Origin: Caenorhabditis elegans | Lineage: Eukaryota; Nematoda; Chromadorea; Rhabditida; Rhabditidae | Length of the DNA stretch: 64,000 bases | Assembly: GCF_000002985.6 (NCBI RefSeq) | Contig: NC_003280.10 | Coordinates: 6,878,501 to 6,942,500, forward strand | Reading direction: 5' to 3' | In this document: positions 11,900 to 24,513 of the stretch, one piece after another | How positions within the stretch are numbered: the first letter of the stretch is position 1 | How the letters are laid out: each line of letters opens with the position of its first letter | Made by a program: the position numbers and the translations under genes | Notes under the pieces: generated by a model | Databases searched by the model: none | What the model was told of the DNA's origin: nothing | The model's input: only the letters and a program-made list of their open reading frames with translations

Positions 11900-13647
11900 T
11901 CTGGAAAAATTTAAAATTAATAAGTTAAAATAAAATAAATAAAGACGGAAACAGGAGAAATGATAAAGTGGCATGATCATGGAATAGTCTTATCAATTTA
12001 GTGTTCAGAAAAAAGCTGAGCGGACAAAAATTGAAGAAAATGGAGTCGAAAATCAAAAATAGTAGAAAATTGAAAATCACTTAGTTTATGAGTCCTTGCA
12101 CTTTTCGTACTGGATCAAAATTGGAAAAGGTTTGCAAAAAGATTGCCTGGCAAAATAGTAATCAGGAAAATTTAATTTTGATGTCTGGCGACTAGACGAA
12201 CAAGCTCTACGTGTGCATTTATCTTAATTGTAATGCAAATTTTAGATTACCATTAAAAAGAATATCTCGATTTTTTCCCAAAATCAACACTTTCGTAACT
12301 GTTGACCGCTTTTCGGTATATTTTTGATAAATGAAGTAAATAAACTGTGAGAGGTTTGGCATTTGGAAAAAAATAAATTTTATGAAATAGGAGAAAAACA
12401 GAAAAGAACAAACAATTGTCGATAAAACCGCGTCGATAAGTGTTTTGATGATTTTGTTCTTTGCTGTTAAACAATTATTTTTAAAGCAGAAGAAGTAGAA
12501 ACTGCACACGAATAGTCAATTTCCTGTAGATTTGATTTCTATTGATAGAGAAAATAATGAATCAAAAACCAGTCCCGAATTGGTTTTTTGATTCGAATTA
12601 AGTATTGGCGAAAACGAAATAATTCGGTCTAGGTAGTGGCAAACTAGTTACTTAAAAATAGTAATAATCTGGCGCTGAGTTTTAAAAATGAATAAAAGTT
12701 TCTGATTTGAAAGCCTACGTGACATCTAAAAGAAGAGCAGGGGAAAATCGGAGAAGGGCAGATTGGGGGTACAACCGATTGCTGCAAAACAACGTGGTCG
12801 AGTGCTGAGGGACTGGGTCAGAAGTTTGTGAGAAGGGGAGGAGCGGCCGAAACAGCTCAAAGCATCGAACAGAAAACGCTCAATCGTCAGGCACGTGGTG
12901 GTGACTGAGCAGAGAACAGTGCGCTGGGCCTATTGAACGAAGCAAAATGGGAGAATGTTGGGAGAGACGGGCGGTCATGTCGCTGGTCTTGGCGCTGTCG
13001 TTCTCTTTTTCTTTCATGTTGAATTTGAATCTCTATTGCTGAAGACGCAGTGACGATGTTAACGCTGTAGGCGGTGTTTTTGTTGAAAACCAAGAGAGAG
13101 AGAGAGAGGAGAAAAAGAGCATGATGAGATGAGAAATAGAGAAAGAGCAGTAAATATTCACCGAATTTTTGAACGGTAAAAAACTTGTATATTATTCAAT
13201 AAAAATACAAATATTGGAATCCTCTTATTGAATGTTAAAATACAAGATGATAATAGAAATACAACGAAATTTGGACATAGATTTTTCTTTCAATAAAATA
13301 AATGCTGACTGACTATTCAGGCGCCACACCAGCACAAGTTTAGAGAAAAAAACAAGTGCAAGCACCTTCACGCAATGGCACAGAATATGTAAAATGTCCA
13401 ACTTGACAAATGTGAGTAAAACCGTATAGGTGTGATCAAAGTACTCGGAAGGAAAAATGAAAAGAGGAGAGTAAGAAAACTCGATCAAAGAACCCACACA
13501 AAACTGTAGTGTGGCTGTCACGCGTTGGGATTTCGCTGCGTCAACTGTCGCATTCGAGGGTTTTCTGATCGAGCAAAGTATGATTTTAAAAAGAGAAAAG
13601 CAGATGATATGAAAGCATTTGAGAGATAAATTCAAGTAGAAAACTCC
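11900..13647. other. Intergenic region upstream of acer-1
   Basis: About 1.75 kb without a supported gene. 12720-13150 is richer in GC than its surroundings and has GA tracts (AGAGAGAGAGAGAGG near 13091). This fits a promoter for acer-1 together with the 3' flank of the ADAL-type gene. Open frames at 12887-13093 and 13225-13635 lack splice and coding support. Confidence 0.5.
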
Positions 13648-15135
13648 TTAATCCAGTACGTTGTTATTGATTTTGCGGAACGTCTCAGTTAAATCGGTTA
13701 CGTTGTACTTGTAGGCAAAAGAATTCAATAATGCATCTTGATTTATTCCGATCAATTCTTCCGTGCTCAAATCAAACGTAATCGCTGCTTTGTAATACTC
13801 CTCTGTCAGTGTGGCTCCCGGAATGACTCCCTTGTCATCAGTCTGAAAATAAAATTTTTAGTTTTGAAACAGCTAAATAAATAATTACACAAATGAACAC
13901 GGGTACGCCGCGTTTCCTCCAATAGTTGAAATGTGAATTCCTGTAGTTAGTAGTTGTCTTTGAATACACGTTTGATGAGAGGCAGATTTCTAAAAAAAAC
14001 AGAAAAATCAAATGTAATTGAATTAAGTTCTCACCCAAAGGAATTTTATACTTATTCGTCAAGTATTCAGTATATGGATCTGTATGAAGAAATGTTCCAT
14101 GCCCAATTCTATCCGGTCGCAAATTGAGATAATCCTCAACATCAGCCATATTTTGTAGAACTTCTGCTAAATGAATTGTAATTCCCAATCCATGAAAACG
14201 ACGAGCAGCAACAAATAGTTTGAGAAGACGTCTACCGTCAAGATGAGGATCTCCACTTAATTCCACTCCCACGATGACATTGGTTCCTTTAACAAAATTA
14301 ATCATTAAAATAACACTGAATATTGAAAATACGTTGTTGGGCTTCACCAATGAGGCCTAGAATGTGTGCAGCAGTTTCAAAAGGCATCCTCCTGTCGAGA
14401 CTCACAATTAAAAATGTTTTAATTCTCGGGAATTCATGTTTGGCCGCTTCAAACGCTGAAATAAGTTAATTTATTTTTCTTTCTCATTTTTTCATGAATT
14501 TACATTCAATACAAACTTGCAGATAGTCTTCGTATGTCATGAAATCGGTTTCTTTTGGTGATGTGCGAAGCTCAAGATAGACACAATTATCTTCTTCAAA
14601 TTCCTTGATTGTTTGACGAATCGCCTGAAAATCAATTATATTAGCTTTATTAAAAATGCTCTCCTCACTATTCTGATCGCTTCTGGTTTACGGAGAATTG
14701 CGTGAATTACCGGAAAGCAATCGAAGACACTGGAATCGAAAAATTTAAAATTTAACATTTGAATTATGAAACTGACCCTGTCATATTTTCTGGTTTTTCG
14801 AGTTTATATTTCTTCATGATTTCTTCAGCTCTCGTTTCATCGCTTTCCATGATCAATTTGATTGTTTCTGGAGACAAACTTCCAGATAAGTGGGCATGAA
14901 GTTCAACTTTCGGCATATTTTTGAATTCCGTCATGTCGTCGTCAATAACCAACGGTGATACCTCCTATATAATAATTATGAAAAGAAAATATCATGTTAA
15001 ATACATTACATCAAGCTCGGTATCTAAGAATTCATCATTTTTCTTATCTGTCTCAATTTGTTTCGCTCGGCTCTTTTTTTGGGCTTCTTGTTGACGTCTC
15101 TGTTGTTTTTTCTTATGTTTGGAGTTGTTAGGCAT
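13648..15135 (-). CDS. Adenosine deaminase-like protein (ADAL / N6-methyl-AMP deaminase type)
   Basis: Eight exons: 15010-15135, 14777-14964, 14669-14729, 14504-14624, 14348-14455, 14035-14286, 13889-13989, 13648-13842, giving 383 aa (human ADAL is about 355). The metal-binding motif HAHLSGS is near residues 65-71. Further metallo-deaminase motifs follow in order: VGVELSGDP, ITIHLAEV, RPDRIGHGTF and CTDDKGV near the end. The TDDKGV form and overall length point to the ADAL branch, which deaminates N6-methyl-AMP, rather than classical ADA. The extra N-terminal 50 residues are lysine- and glutamine-rich and look disordered. The ATG lies 2 nt after a TTGCAG acceptor. From memory this is C44B7.12. 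Confidence 0.92.
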
Positions 15136-15816
15136 TTCTGCAATAATTGAGTCAATGAATTATGTTTCGAGAAATCTGGTCACGAAAAAACGAAAATCAA
15201 AAATTGCTACCAGTGCTGTGCCGAAAAGTTAAACCCCTAATCAGTGAAAAAGTGAATGAGAAGAAAGTTGAATTGTCTGTGAGAACATGTTAAACGTTAA
15301 CGCGAAATTTCTGCGGGAGAACATTGTTTGAGAGGAAATTTTTGAAAATTTGACAAAACATCGTACGGGAAGTATTTTTCCTTGAATCTTTGAATAATAA
15401 AACCTTGCGGACTGTATGAAATGTTGTTTTTTAACGAATTTCAATCAAAATAACTTATTTTAAAAACAAAAACTGTCGGAAACAAAGCAAAATTGAGAAA
15501 ACCGGAAGAAATTTCACAAAACGGCGTCTCGAAACGAGTGCTACAGTAATCGTCTGCAATTTTGCGTCAAGTATGAGGTATTTACGGACTTCAATTTGAA
15601 GATTTTTTTTTGTTAATTTTAACCGTTTTTTTTTATTTTTCTTTCTTTATTTTATCATAACTTCTTTGATAATTAATTCAATTTAAAAATTTTTATTAAT
15701 GCCAAGTTATCTTATTGAATGACTTCTCCGTAGATTGGCACAGATATGATGTAATTGAGGAAAAAACTACGTATTTTCTAGTGGAGCCTATTTAATTAGT
15801 ACGAAACAGTTTAGTA
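15136..15816. other. Spacer between the ADAL-type and ERMP1-type genes
   Basis: About 680 bp between two minus-strand genes, with no supported gene. A fragment of the GGTCTCGACACG/CTACAGTAAT repeat family lies near 15520-15560. Confidence 0.5.
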
Positions 15817-18800
15817 TTAGAAGTATTTATAGACTTGATCCACATTCCAAGCGCTAGCCGTTACGGTCCATTCGGGGCTATTCACTCGATTTTCTTGAAT
15901 CTTGGCGATCATGTTTTTTATTGATTCTGATTGCATTTCAGGACCATGTAGATAATGACTGGAAATTCCGATTAAAAGTGGTTTATCATCTGACGGCGTT
16001 TGAGTTGTTTTCTATAAATTTAGAATGAGATTGTGTATTTTACTGCGAGAAATTACCTTTATTGTCACTTTGAACATCCATTCGCAAATATTATTCGGAG
16101 TAGAGCAAGTGTAGTATAAAAACATGTTCTCTTGTGGTGTTTTTGGTTGAGTTACGGAAGTATTTGTGATCAGCCAAGTAGTGTCAGGAATAATGTAAAC
16201 AGATATTTGTCCAGTACCTGTAATCATTAGTTTTAATTTTTGGCAAAAACGCTAAAATTACCAATTACTGAGAAGCTATACTCGATGTTTCCTTTTCCAT
16301 CTTTTGAATCTACTCCGTGCCTTTTAGATATTCCCAATATTTTCACGGGATGTTTGAACTTCAAGCGTTCGTCTACAGATCTCACACGAATATTTCTTTC
16401 ATTCAGTCTACCCTTCGTTGGGAACAAGAACGGAGTTTCACACCATGGGTTATTTTCATAATGACATTGAAGCCCTGTGTATTCTGGATCTTTTTTGACA
16501 AACGGAATATCTTCTGCTCCGCGATAATCATGCGAAATTGCATAAAATCTTGTATCATTTACCGAAATTTGACCGTTTCTATCATAAAGCATTTGATTGA
16601 CATGCTGAAAATGATAGAAAAACGTAGTTAGAATCAAGAAACCAAAAACACTTACGAAAAATTGAGTTCGTTTTGCTGTTGGATAAACATTATCAAATCT
16701 GTATGGAGATGGCCAGAAACTTGAGAATACGTATAAAATGGTCAATGTGACAAGTAAGACCCCGAGAATGTTGTAAATGAGTTCAAGAAGGCCAGCTTCA
16801 TTACTTGAACGGGAGTTTCTACTTTTCGCAACTAGTCCTCCCTGAAAACGTTAATTTATAATTTTTTCGTATCAATCTTTTGCTTTTTCTCACCAATGAC
16901 AAAACGATACACCCAGCTGAAAAAGCAACAAAGAACGACACAGCTGGCTCTGGATTGTAAGAGCTTCTTCCCATGATTGGAATGAAAATTGATAAAAGCA
17001 TCTCCGTTGTGTAAATAGCCATTGCACACCCAGGAAAACTTAATATCAAAGTGAGAATTGTATTGAAAGTTGGACAAGTCGGCCATGCTCCGAAGTATGT
17101 GATAATTGATTTGATCGCTGGAACGAGAAGAAGAGCAAATAAGAAACCACTGGCTATATCATAATAAGTGAAAGCTAGAAGAATTCCTGAGATCAATGTG
17201 AGATGAATTAATTCCAATGTAGATCCATACTCTTCTCGAGCTTTTGGAGCCAATCTAGCTGTCAAAAGTCCTTGAACTGAAATACCAGCCCAGACACTGG
17301 GAAGTCCATATGCGACTAAAGCGAGCCAGTGTCTTGTGTACCATCGGAGCGCTCCATATGTGAAGAGTGACATAAAAGTCATGGCCTTGAGTACAAGGGC
17401 AATCGTCAGAATTGTGAGTACGTAGTCGCGAAGAGCCAGAAAAGTTATGAATGTTTTTGAGTAGAAGCGATGTGACATGAGAGCGATTACTGTACATATT
17501 GTCAGCATATTCACCAAATGTGCAATGGAGAGTGGATAGATTATTACGAACAATCCTGAAATTGTTACGATCAGTTCACATTTTATAATTTTGAAACTAA
17601 AACCAACCTAGAAAATCGAAAAATACAGTCTTCCTGTCAGCATACTCTGCTGGTTTTTCCAAGTATGGACTTTTCAAGAGATGATTCAAAGTCGAATATA
17701 CATTCTCTCCTGCCCTTTGTAATGATCCTTTTGTTATCCGTTCGGCAGTATCAAACTCTGTATGCCACCAGTATCCATTTTGAACGAATGCCAAATCCAG
17801 ACCAGGAACTCTTCCATGATCTCTAAAGATTCGGAAATCAGTGTCTCCTGGATAGACGCCAGATTGGAAGACCTATTACAAATATGATTATTAAATTGGA
17901 TGCATAGAAACATACTTCTTGTCCAATTACACTACAATGTGGATGAATTGCCGCTTCGAGGTACGAGTTCAGAAGCCATTGATTCGCAGGACCAGCTTGG
18001 AAAAGCAATTCACGACCACCAGATCCACTTGCTTCTAAGTTGATAAATGCTCTGATCTCATGTCTCCATGAATGTTGAGTGATGAATCCATGAGCAGCTA
18101 GAAGTGATGATTCTTCAGCTCCGTTGAACAGGAAAATGACATCGTGGTTCAGCAAATGTGGATTTTTTGAGTAAAGACGAATAAGTTCCAGCATTAGAGC
18201 ACATGATGATAGATCGTCACTTCCAGCTGAAATTTTATATTGGTGTGATCATTATTGAATTCTATAGTGTAACTTACCATTACTAGTTGGCCAACTATCA
18301 TAATGACAGTTCAGCAAAACTGAAATTTTATCCTTCTTTTCTCCTTTTCCAAGTCTGGCCATCACATTTGAGACCTACAAGTAGTAACATTAAATTAAAT
18401 TGGCTCTGAATATTATTTTTATTTAAAAAAAAACCTACATTTCTATAACAAATATTCATTCCTTCAGTGTCATGTGCTGGAATATCAAAACATCCAGATA
18501 CATATTGTGTGTCTATATCAAATCTCAAATTCTCCACATTTTGATTTTGACTTCTTATATCATTCAGCTCTTTTAATATTCTATTTCTTGTCAATTCTTC
18601 GCAATTGTAACTTCCCGCTGGTTTCCATCCATAATCTGATAGCTCTTGTAGCACTTTGACGGCTCTTTTTTCCGAGAATTGAGTTTCTTCTGTAGACCAA
18701 ATATTTTCAAAATTAATTTTCAGACTGTTCTATCAACCGAATCTTTTTTTTTCATTAAAAAACTCACCTTGATTTGGATCTTTTGGTTCTGGCAAACATT

Positions 18801-19031
18801 TGTGCAAGAAAGTTGTTCCAATTATGAGTACCAAAAAAAATAAGCCAATGAAATTCCAGTGAGCTGGCCTAAAAGTTTATATTTTTTGAAATTCTCGTTC
18901 ATTTTTCGTCTAAACCTCAATAAGCTGATATCTTTCTCCATTTCTCTCTGTGTCTCGTCATTTTGCAAACTCTCCTTTTCCAAAATATTCTTCTTTTCAT
19001 CGGCATGTCGCCGACGAATCCCAGTGGACAT
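15817..19031 (-). CDS. ERMP1-like ER membrane M28 metallopeptidase
   Basis: Eleven exons: 18916-19031, 18768-18868, 18439-18689, 18278-18374, 17916-18226, 17608-17872, 16894-17555, 16656-16841, 16262-16604, 16057-16217, 15817-16011. They encode 895 aa, close to human ERMP1 (904). After a charged N-terminus and one signal-anchor helix (exon 2) comes an M28 peptidase domain with all zinc ligands visible: H180 and D182-region HYD, D192/D193, E226/E227, E253 and H329 in [14 protein letters not shown] multi-span membrane region occupies exon 7, followed by a lumenal C-terminal domain. The usual GASDD motif reads AGSDD here. ERMP1 proteins are Fxna-type ER peptidases. The first intron is only 47 nt. 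From memory this is C44B7.11. Confidence 0.93.
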
Positions 19032-19693
19032 AATTCCCTGCTGTAATTATAAATATTATTAATTTTTAAGAGGATGAAACATAAATATAAAAAAGATTTT
19101 TCTTTTGAAACGCCAGAAAAATTCCAAAATTGGTAGTGTATCAATATTTGGTACTTATAGTATGGAAAGATAGGCAATAAATGACATGGTTGTGAGATAC
19201 TGTTCATAATTGAGAGAGTACATAATATGATGAGTGATATAGAGAAATGAGTAGACAAGAAAGGCATGGAAGGAGCATTCGACTGACATTTTTGATTTAT
19301 AATCTTTAATGCGTATTGTTGAAAAAATAACACAATAGTTTTAAATTCAGCTTGTACTGTTAATTGAGCGAACTACTAAATTTTTGCTTCTTTTTTTATA
19401 ACCCAGACGCTCCATTTGGTGATTTGCAAAAAATACGGTATCGGGTCTCACCACGACAAATTTGTGTTAACTGAAAAAGCATGCGCCTTTAAAGGTTACT
19501 GTAGCTTCAAACTTTTTCTCCCTGCATTTATCTCGACTTCTCGTTTATTAAAAAAACAGCAAAATTCGCGTCTGGGTAATAGACCAGTCTTTTATTTTTT
19601 ATAAAAACCAAAAAATGTCGCTTCGTAATCATTATTTATTTCTCTCATAAACTCACTCGCTTATCTCTGCTCTCTCAGACCGGTCTTGACAGA
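19032..19693. other. Divergent upstream region with a repeat fragment
   Basis: Holds the promoter of the ERMP1-like gene (minus) and the 5' flank of the tRNA. 19420-19600 carries a partial copy of the dispersed palindromic family (GGTATCGGGTCTCACCACGA, then GCGCCTTTAAAGGTTACTG). No protein gene is supported. Confidence 0.5.
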
Positions 19694-19765
19694 TCCCATG
19701 TGGTCTAGTGGTTAGGATTCGTGGTTTTCACCCACGCGGCCCGGGTTCGATTCCCGGCATGGGAA
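19694..19765 (+). tRNA. tRNA-Glu (anticodon UUC)
   Basis: A full cloverleaf can be drawn. The acceptor stem pairs TCCCATG with CATGGGA. The A box is TGGTCTAGTGG, the anticodon arm shows TTC inside TTTTCAC, and the B box is GGTTCGATTCC. The discriminator is A and there is no intron. A T6 run begins at about 19770, a good RNA polymerase III terminator. It sits alone between a minus-strand gene and hrpl-1. Confidence 0.96.
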
Positions 19766-20250
19766 GCTTATTTTTTCTCATTTTTTGCTGTCACATTTCG
19801 AAAAGTTTATTTTTAACACCATCAGTATTTAGAAACGTCCACAAAAATCGGAAACCTCTATTCTATTGAAAACTTTATTAATTTTATTTGAAACTATATA
19901 GTTAACAATGTATAATGTTTGGAATTGTTTTCATTAAACAACAAAAAATTTGATTTCCGTTTAAATATTTGTAAATTAATAAGAAAAATTGGTAAATATA
20001 TCATTTTTATAGTCGCGCTCTTCTGGAGAGTAACGACACTCCGCTTTTACGTATTTGCGCATTGTTTACCACTCGATTTCTTTTAAAGTAAAAAATCTGT
20101 AGATTAACATTTTTCTCGCTCTTTTTACTAATGTAGCAGAACTTATTATTTTCAGCCACTGACTTTTTACTTTTCCTTTCCTTGAATCCGCTGTTTCTTT
20201 GATAATTTTCTTCCCATAAAAGTTAATTGTTTCAGTAGCCGCCGGCGACA
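19766..20250. other. hrpl-1 upstream region
   Basis: After the tRNA terminator the sequence is AT-rich with no gene until a TTTCAG acceptor at about 20229-20234, 16 nt before the hrpl-1 ATG. That acceptor is a candidate trans-splice site. Confidence 0.5.
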
Positions 20251-23094
20251 ATGCAAGGAAGAGGCGGATATCATCACGGGTTAGTTGTTTTTTAATCTTC
20301 GCGCCATTTAATTAAAATTAACTTTGCAGATTCGACGGACCGAAGCGCTATCGTCGAGATGATAATGCGGACCCAACAAATCCAAATCCATCGATAGTGG
20401 TCCACGTTCGAAATCTTCATCAAAAAGTAATTAAACCGAAAACCAACAAAAATTATTTTATATATTTTCAGGTAACCGAGGCCGATCTTCTCGAAGCTCT
20501 CAGTAATTTTGGACCAGTTGCATATGCAACATGCATACCGCATTCTCGAATGGCTCTTGTTGAGTTTGAGGATATTGAAGGAGCGAAAGCATGCGTTAAT
20601 TTCGCCACATCAAACCAAATCAACGTCGGTGGGCAGGTAAAAATTAATAGAAATTTATTTGTAACTAGTATAATGAATTATCAAAAAATAATTTCGCTAA
20701 ATAGTTTTGTTATCGACAATTTTTCCATTTTTTTGCGTTTTCTTTTCAAAAACACCGTTTGTCAAATTTCAGAAATTTCGTTCGCAAAAATAAATGTTAA
20801 ATTATAGTTTTTTCCTTAAAAAAACAAGAAATATCGATAATTGTTTCAAAGTTAAAAACCACCAGTAAACGATAACCTTTAAACCTGAAATGTCGAATGT
20901 TCATTAAAAAAATTCTTCATTATTCATTCATTTTCAGGGTGCTCTATTCAATTACTCAACATCTCAATGTATCGAGCGAATGGGATTCGAGTCAGCAACT
21001 CCAAACAAAGTCTTGGTTGTAACAGTTCTAAATGCTCAATATCCCATCGATGCCGATGTCATCTACCAGATTTCTAATGCACAAGGAAAGGTGCTTCGTG
21101 TTGCTGTAATGCACAAGCCAACTGTAGTTCAAGCCTTAGTTGAATTTGAAAGCATGGAAGTTGCGAAAGCAGCGAAACACGCAATGAATGGAGCTGATAT
21201 CTATTCTGGTTGTTGTACTCTTAAAGTTGAATTTGCCAAGGTTAGTTAAGCAGTTTTATGTGCTATAAATCTATAAATTTATATTGCAGCCGGATCGAGT
21301 TCGTGTTCAACGTCAGGACAAAGATCAACGAGACTTCACTCTTCCAGATAGTTGGTTTTCTCCTGATCCGTTACTATCTGCGCTATTCCGACTTAATCCG
21401 TTTTTAATGAACTGGTTCCCTATGATTGCCTGTCTTGTTGTGTCTGTCGTATTGGAAAACAACACGCAAACAGATACACAACAGAAATCAGAGACAATCA
21501 GAAACGCATAAAACATAAGCAACTCAAAATTTTAATGAAAAAATAACATCAATATAATTTTTAACCTGAAAAATATTATATTTCACCACAAGAAACAGAA
21601 CATTTCATTGCTAAACAATTACAATTTTGCACAAAAACCCCATACAAAACATAGTAACCGGAAAGAATATTTCGAAAAACGTGCGCGACCTTTCAGCCAA
21701 ATTGAATCCCCGTTTCAGACGAATCATTCCAAGATACCGGACGAAAGACATTGATTCCTGCAAAACCGGACGATCACTGTCAGTTTCAAACGATGTCCAT
21801 TTTCTAATAATTTACTTTATTCAGATAGACGTCCATATGAAGACGATCGGAATCATTACGATCGTCATGACTATCAAGCTCCATCTTCATATGGATATTC
21901 TTCACGCGGAGGAGGTCATTCAGACTATTACGGTGGTGATCGTGGAGGACCACCACATCCACCACCGTCTCGTTATCGTGATGACTATGAAGACAGAGGA
22001 TATGCTCAGCCGGCGGGTGGAGGTCCAGTATGTTTCGATACCTTTATGGCATTTTTATGATTTTTTTTAAATATACAGGGATGTGTGATGATGATCTATG
22101 GTCTCGAACACGGAAAGATCAATTGTGACATGCTATTCAATATTCTTTGTCAATATGGAAACGTCCTCCGGGTAAGTTCTTCAAGAGTCTATTATTTACA
22201 CGTTTATATTTTAGATCAGCTTCATGCGCACAAAAACTGAAACTGGAATAATTGAATTGGGAACTCCAGAAGAGCGACAAAATGTTCTTGATTTCTTGCA
22301 AGGATCAGCATTGTTTGGGCTAACATTGGAATTCAAACCAAGTCATCAAGAATGTGTTCATCATCTTCGTGATCCATTCCTTCTTCCCGATGGTTCACCA
22401 TCTTTCAAGGACTACTCTTCATCTCGAAATCAGAGATTTTCCACTCCTGAGCTCGCTGCCAAGAATCGTATCATTTTCCCAACAAATACACTTCATTGGT
22501 TCAATGCTCCTGGAACTATGGATGAACAAGCTCTGCTCGATTTGATGGCTGAAAAAACTGAGCACAAACCAGTAAAAATCGACATCTTCCCATCAAGAAA
22601 TGAACGATCAGCCGCCGGAACTGCTGAATTTGAAACTGTCGAGATTGCTAACGAAGTTCTGGCTCTTGTTAATCATACTCCAGTGAATAGTCCATATGGA
22701 AGTGTGAGTATATTGAAAAATAATATTGCGGTGTGAAGTTAAATGTATATTTCAGGCTCCATTCATTGTAAAATGGGCATACGCTACTCCTCGCCGATGG
22801 GATGGTAGTGGCGGTGAACCGCCCCGATATGAAGAAGGTGGAGATGGAGAGAGAAAAGAAGGATTCATTCAGCCTGCACATAGACGTAAGATTCGTTTGT
22901 TGTTAACCATAAAATAATTAATATTTTCAGCATCTCCGTCATTCCGTGGACGTGGTCGAGGCTATGGTGATTCAGGTTTCCGTCGAGAGTCATACCGAGG
23001 TGGATTGCATGGAAGTGATCGTTATGGGCCATATCCACCACGAGGCGGTGGATTCAGAGGAGGAAGAGGCAGAGGTCGTTTTGATGGATATTGA
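20251..23094 (+). CDS. hrpl-1: hnRNP L homologue, four RRMs
   Basis: Ten exons: 20251-20279, 20330-20426, 20472-20636, 20938-21240, 21290-21350, 21825-22027, 22079-22171, 22215-22703, 22756-22885, 22931-23094, giving 577 aa (human HNRNPL 589). Order of domains: RRM1 begins at SIVVHVRNLHQK, RRM2 at NKVLVVTVLNAQYP, a tyrosine/glycine-rich linker in exon 6, RRM3 at CVMMIYGLEHGKIN, RRM4 at NRIIFPTNTLHWF, and an RGG-rich tail. hnRNP L proteins bind CA-rich RNA and control splicing in the nucleus. A polyadenylation signal AATAAA lies at 23275. The intron after exon 5 is 474 nt and its 5' part stays open in frame (see findings). The symbol is from memory (C44B7.2). Confidence 0.93.
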
Positions 23095-23594
23095 TATTCA
23101 TTACTCGATTAGAATAGCCAAATTTCAATTTTAAACAAACGTTTTCATAATATGCCACTCATTTTCCTTTTTTTTTTGTTCTCATTTTTGTTATTTGCCT
23201 CACCGAACGGTAGTAAATTGTTCTGTGATTCAACACAAATCAACTTATTTTTTGGTAAAATTTTAAATTGCATCAATAAACTTTCTGAAAAATATCCTTT
23301 CATTAATCATTACTTTTGAAAGTTTTTGTCTTTGTGTATCGATCGATATTTTTGTTCGATATTTTTGCACGATGAATTCAGGCAATTCTGATGTGAAAAT
23401 ATTAATTTGCAATTTTTTTGTACTTGTGTGTCTAAAGATGAAAACGACATATTTTTAAATGCAATCTTTGGCGACGAATACCGAATGATTTGGAGAAAAA
23501 TTAATTTTTGCTCAATACTTACTGCAAAAAATTGCGATTAAATATTTTCATATTAGATTCGATTTTCATGAGAATTAATTTGAAATCTGTTCAG
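23095..23594. other. hrpl-1 / psmd-9 intercistronic region
   Basis: 500 bp from the hrpl-1 stop to the psmd-9 start, with AATAAA at about 23275. From that signal to the acceptor before psmd-9 is about 315 nt, a spacing compatible with an operon and SL2 trans-splicing but not proof of it. Confidence 0.5.
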
Positions 23595-24342
23595 ATGGAC
23601 CATCATTCAAAAGCAAAAGAACTTCTTCAACAACGCGACGAACTCGATGGAAAAATTAAAGAACTTATGCTAGTTCTGGAGACGGTAAGTGGCGGAGACA
23701 TACGTCGAAATTTATGAAGAAGAAATACAATTTAAATTTCAGAATAACAGCACTATGGATTCGCCACTTCTTGATGCAGAAGGATATCCCCTGAATACAA
23801 TTGATGTCTATGCTGTTCGTCATGCTAGGCATGATCTGATTTGTCTCAGGTTCTTATTATTTGATTATTTTCTTTCAATGCTTAATTTCTTGTTTTGCAG
23901 AAATGATCGAGCAGCGTTAACGGAGAAAATTGTTGTTGAAATGGAAAACGAGAATAAAGAAGTTTCGGGACAAACTGCCACATCCGAGGAAAAGCCAGTT
24001 CACAGAACTTCGAATGAACCATTTGTCAAAATTTCATCTGTCGTTGAGTTATCGCCTGCGGATATTGGAGGTTTCAGAAAAGACGATTTGATTATTCAAT
24101 ATGGAAATCTTCATCATGGAAACTTTAACGATATGCAAGAAGTTGCACAGATAACTAAGCAAAGTGAAGACGTTAGTTTAATCAGTATAAAATTACAATT
24201 AATATAATTATTTCAGAAGATCATTCGGGTAACTGTCATTCGCGAGAACCGCCCAGTTCGTCTTGAAATTTGCCCAAAAAAGTGGTCGGGTCCAGGACTT
24301 CTTGGATGCAACATTGTTCCGATTTCCGGTGCTAATGTCTAA
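23595..24342 (+). CDS. psmd-9: 26S proteasome assembly chaperone PSMD9 / p27
   Basis: Four exons: 23595-23684, 23743-23849, 23901-24171, 24217-24342, giving 197 aa. The N-terminal 30 residues form a short coiled coil (KELLQQRDELDGKIKELM). The conserved PSMD9 segment MDSPLLDAEGYPLNTIDVY follows, and the C-terminal half is a PDZ-like domain containing VVELSPADIGGFRKDDLI. PSMD9 helps assemble the base of the 19S regulatory particle. The ATG is placed immediately after a TTCAG acceptor, as expected for a trans-spliced or downstream operon gene. Human PSMD9 is a little longer (223 aa). Confidence 0.94.
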
Positions 24343-24513
24343 TGTGATTTTTGTGTAAAAAATTATTTATTCGCTTTTAATTTCAACAATCAATTATGCT
24401 GGTTTTTGTTTCATAAAGTTTCATAAAGAATCTTGTAAGATCACAATTTTGTCCAAATTTTATCACAACAAAATATTAAAATTTGACCCGTTAGGGAATA
24501 GCACCAATATCGA

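Noticed and set aside
13225-13635. 136-codon open frame, minus strand, between acer-1 and the ADAL-type gene
   Set aside because: It abuts the 3' end of the ADAL-type gene on the same strand, is of low-complexity hydrophobic composition and has no start context or homology that I can see.
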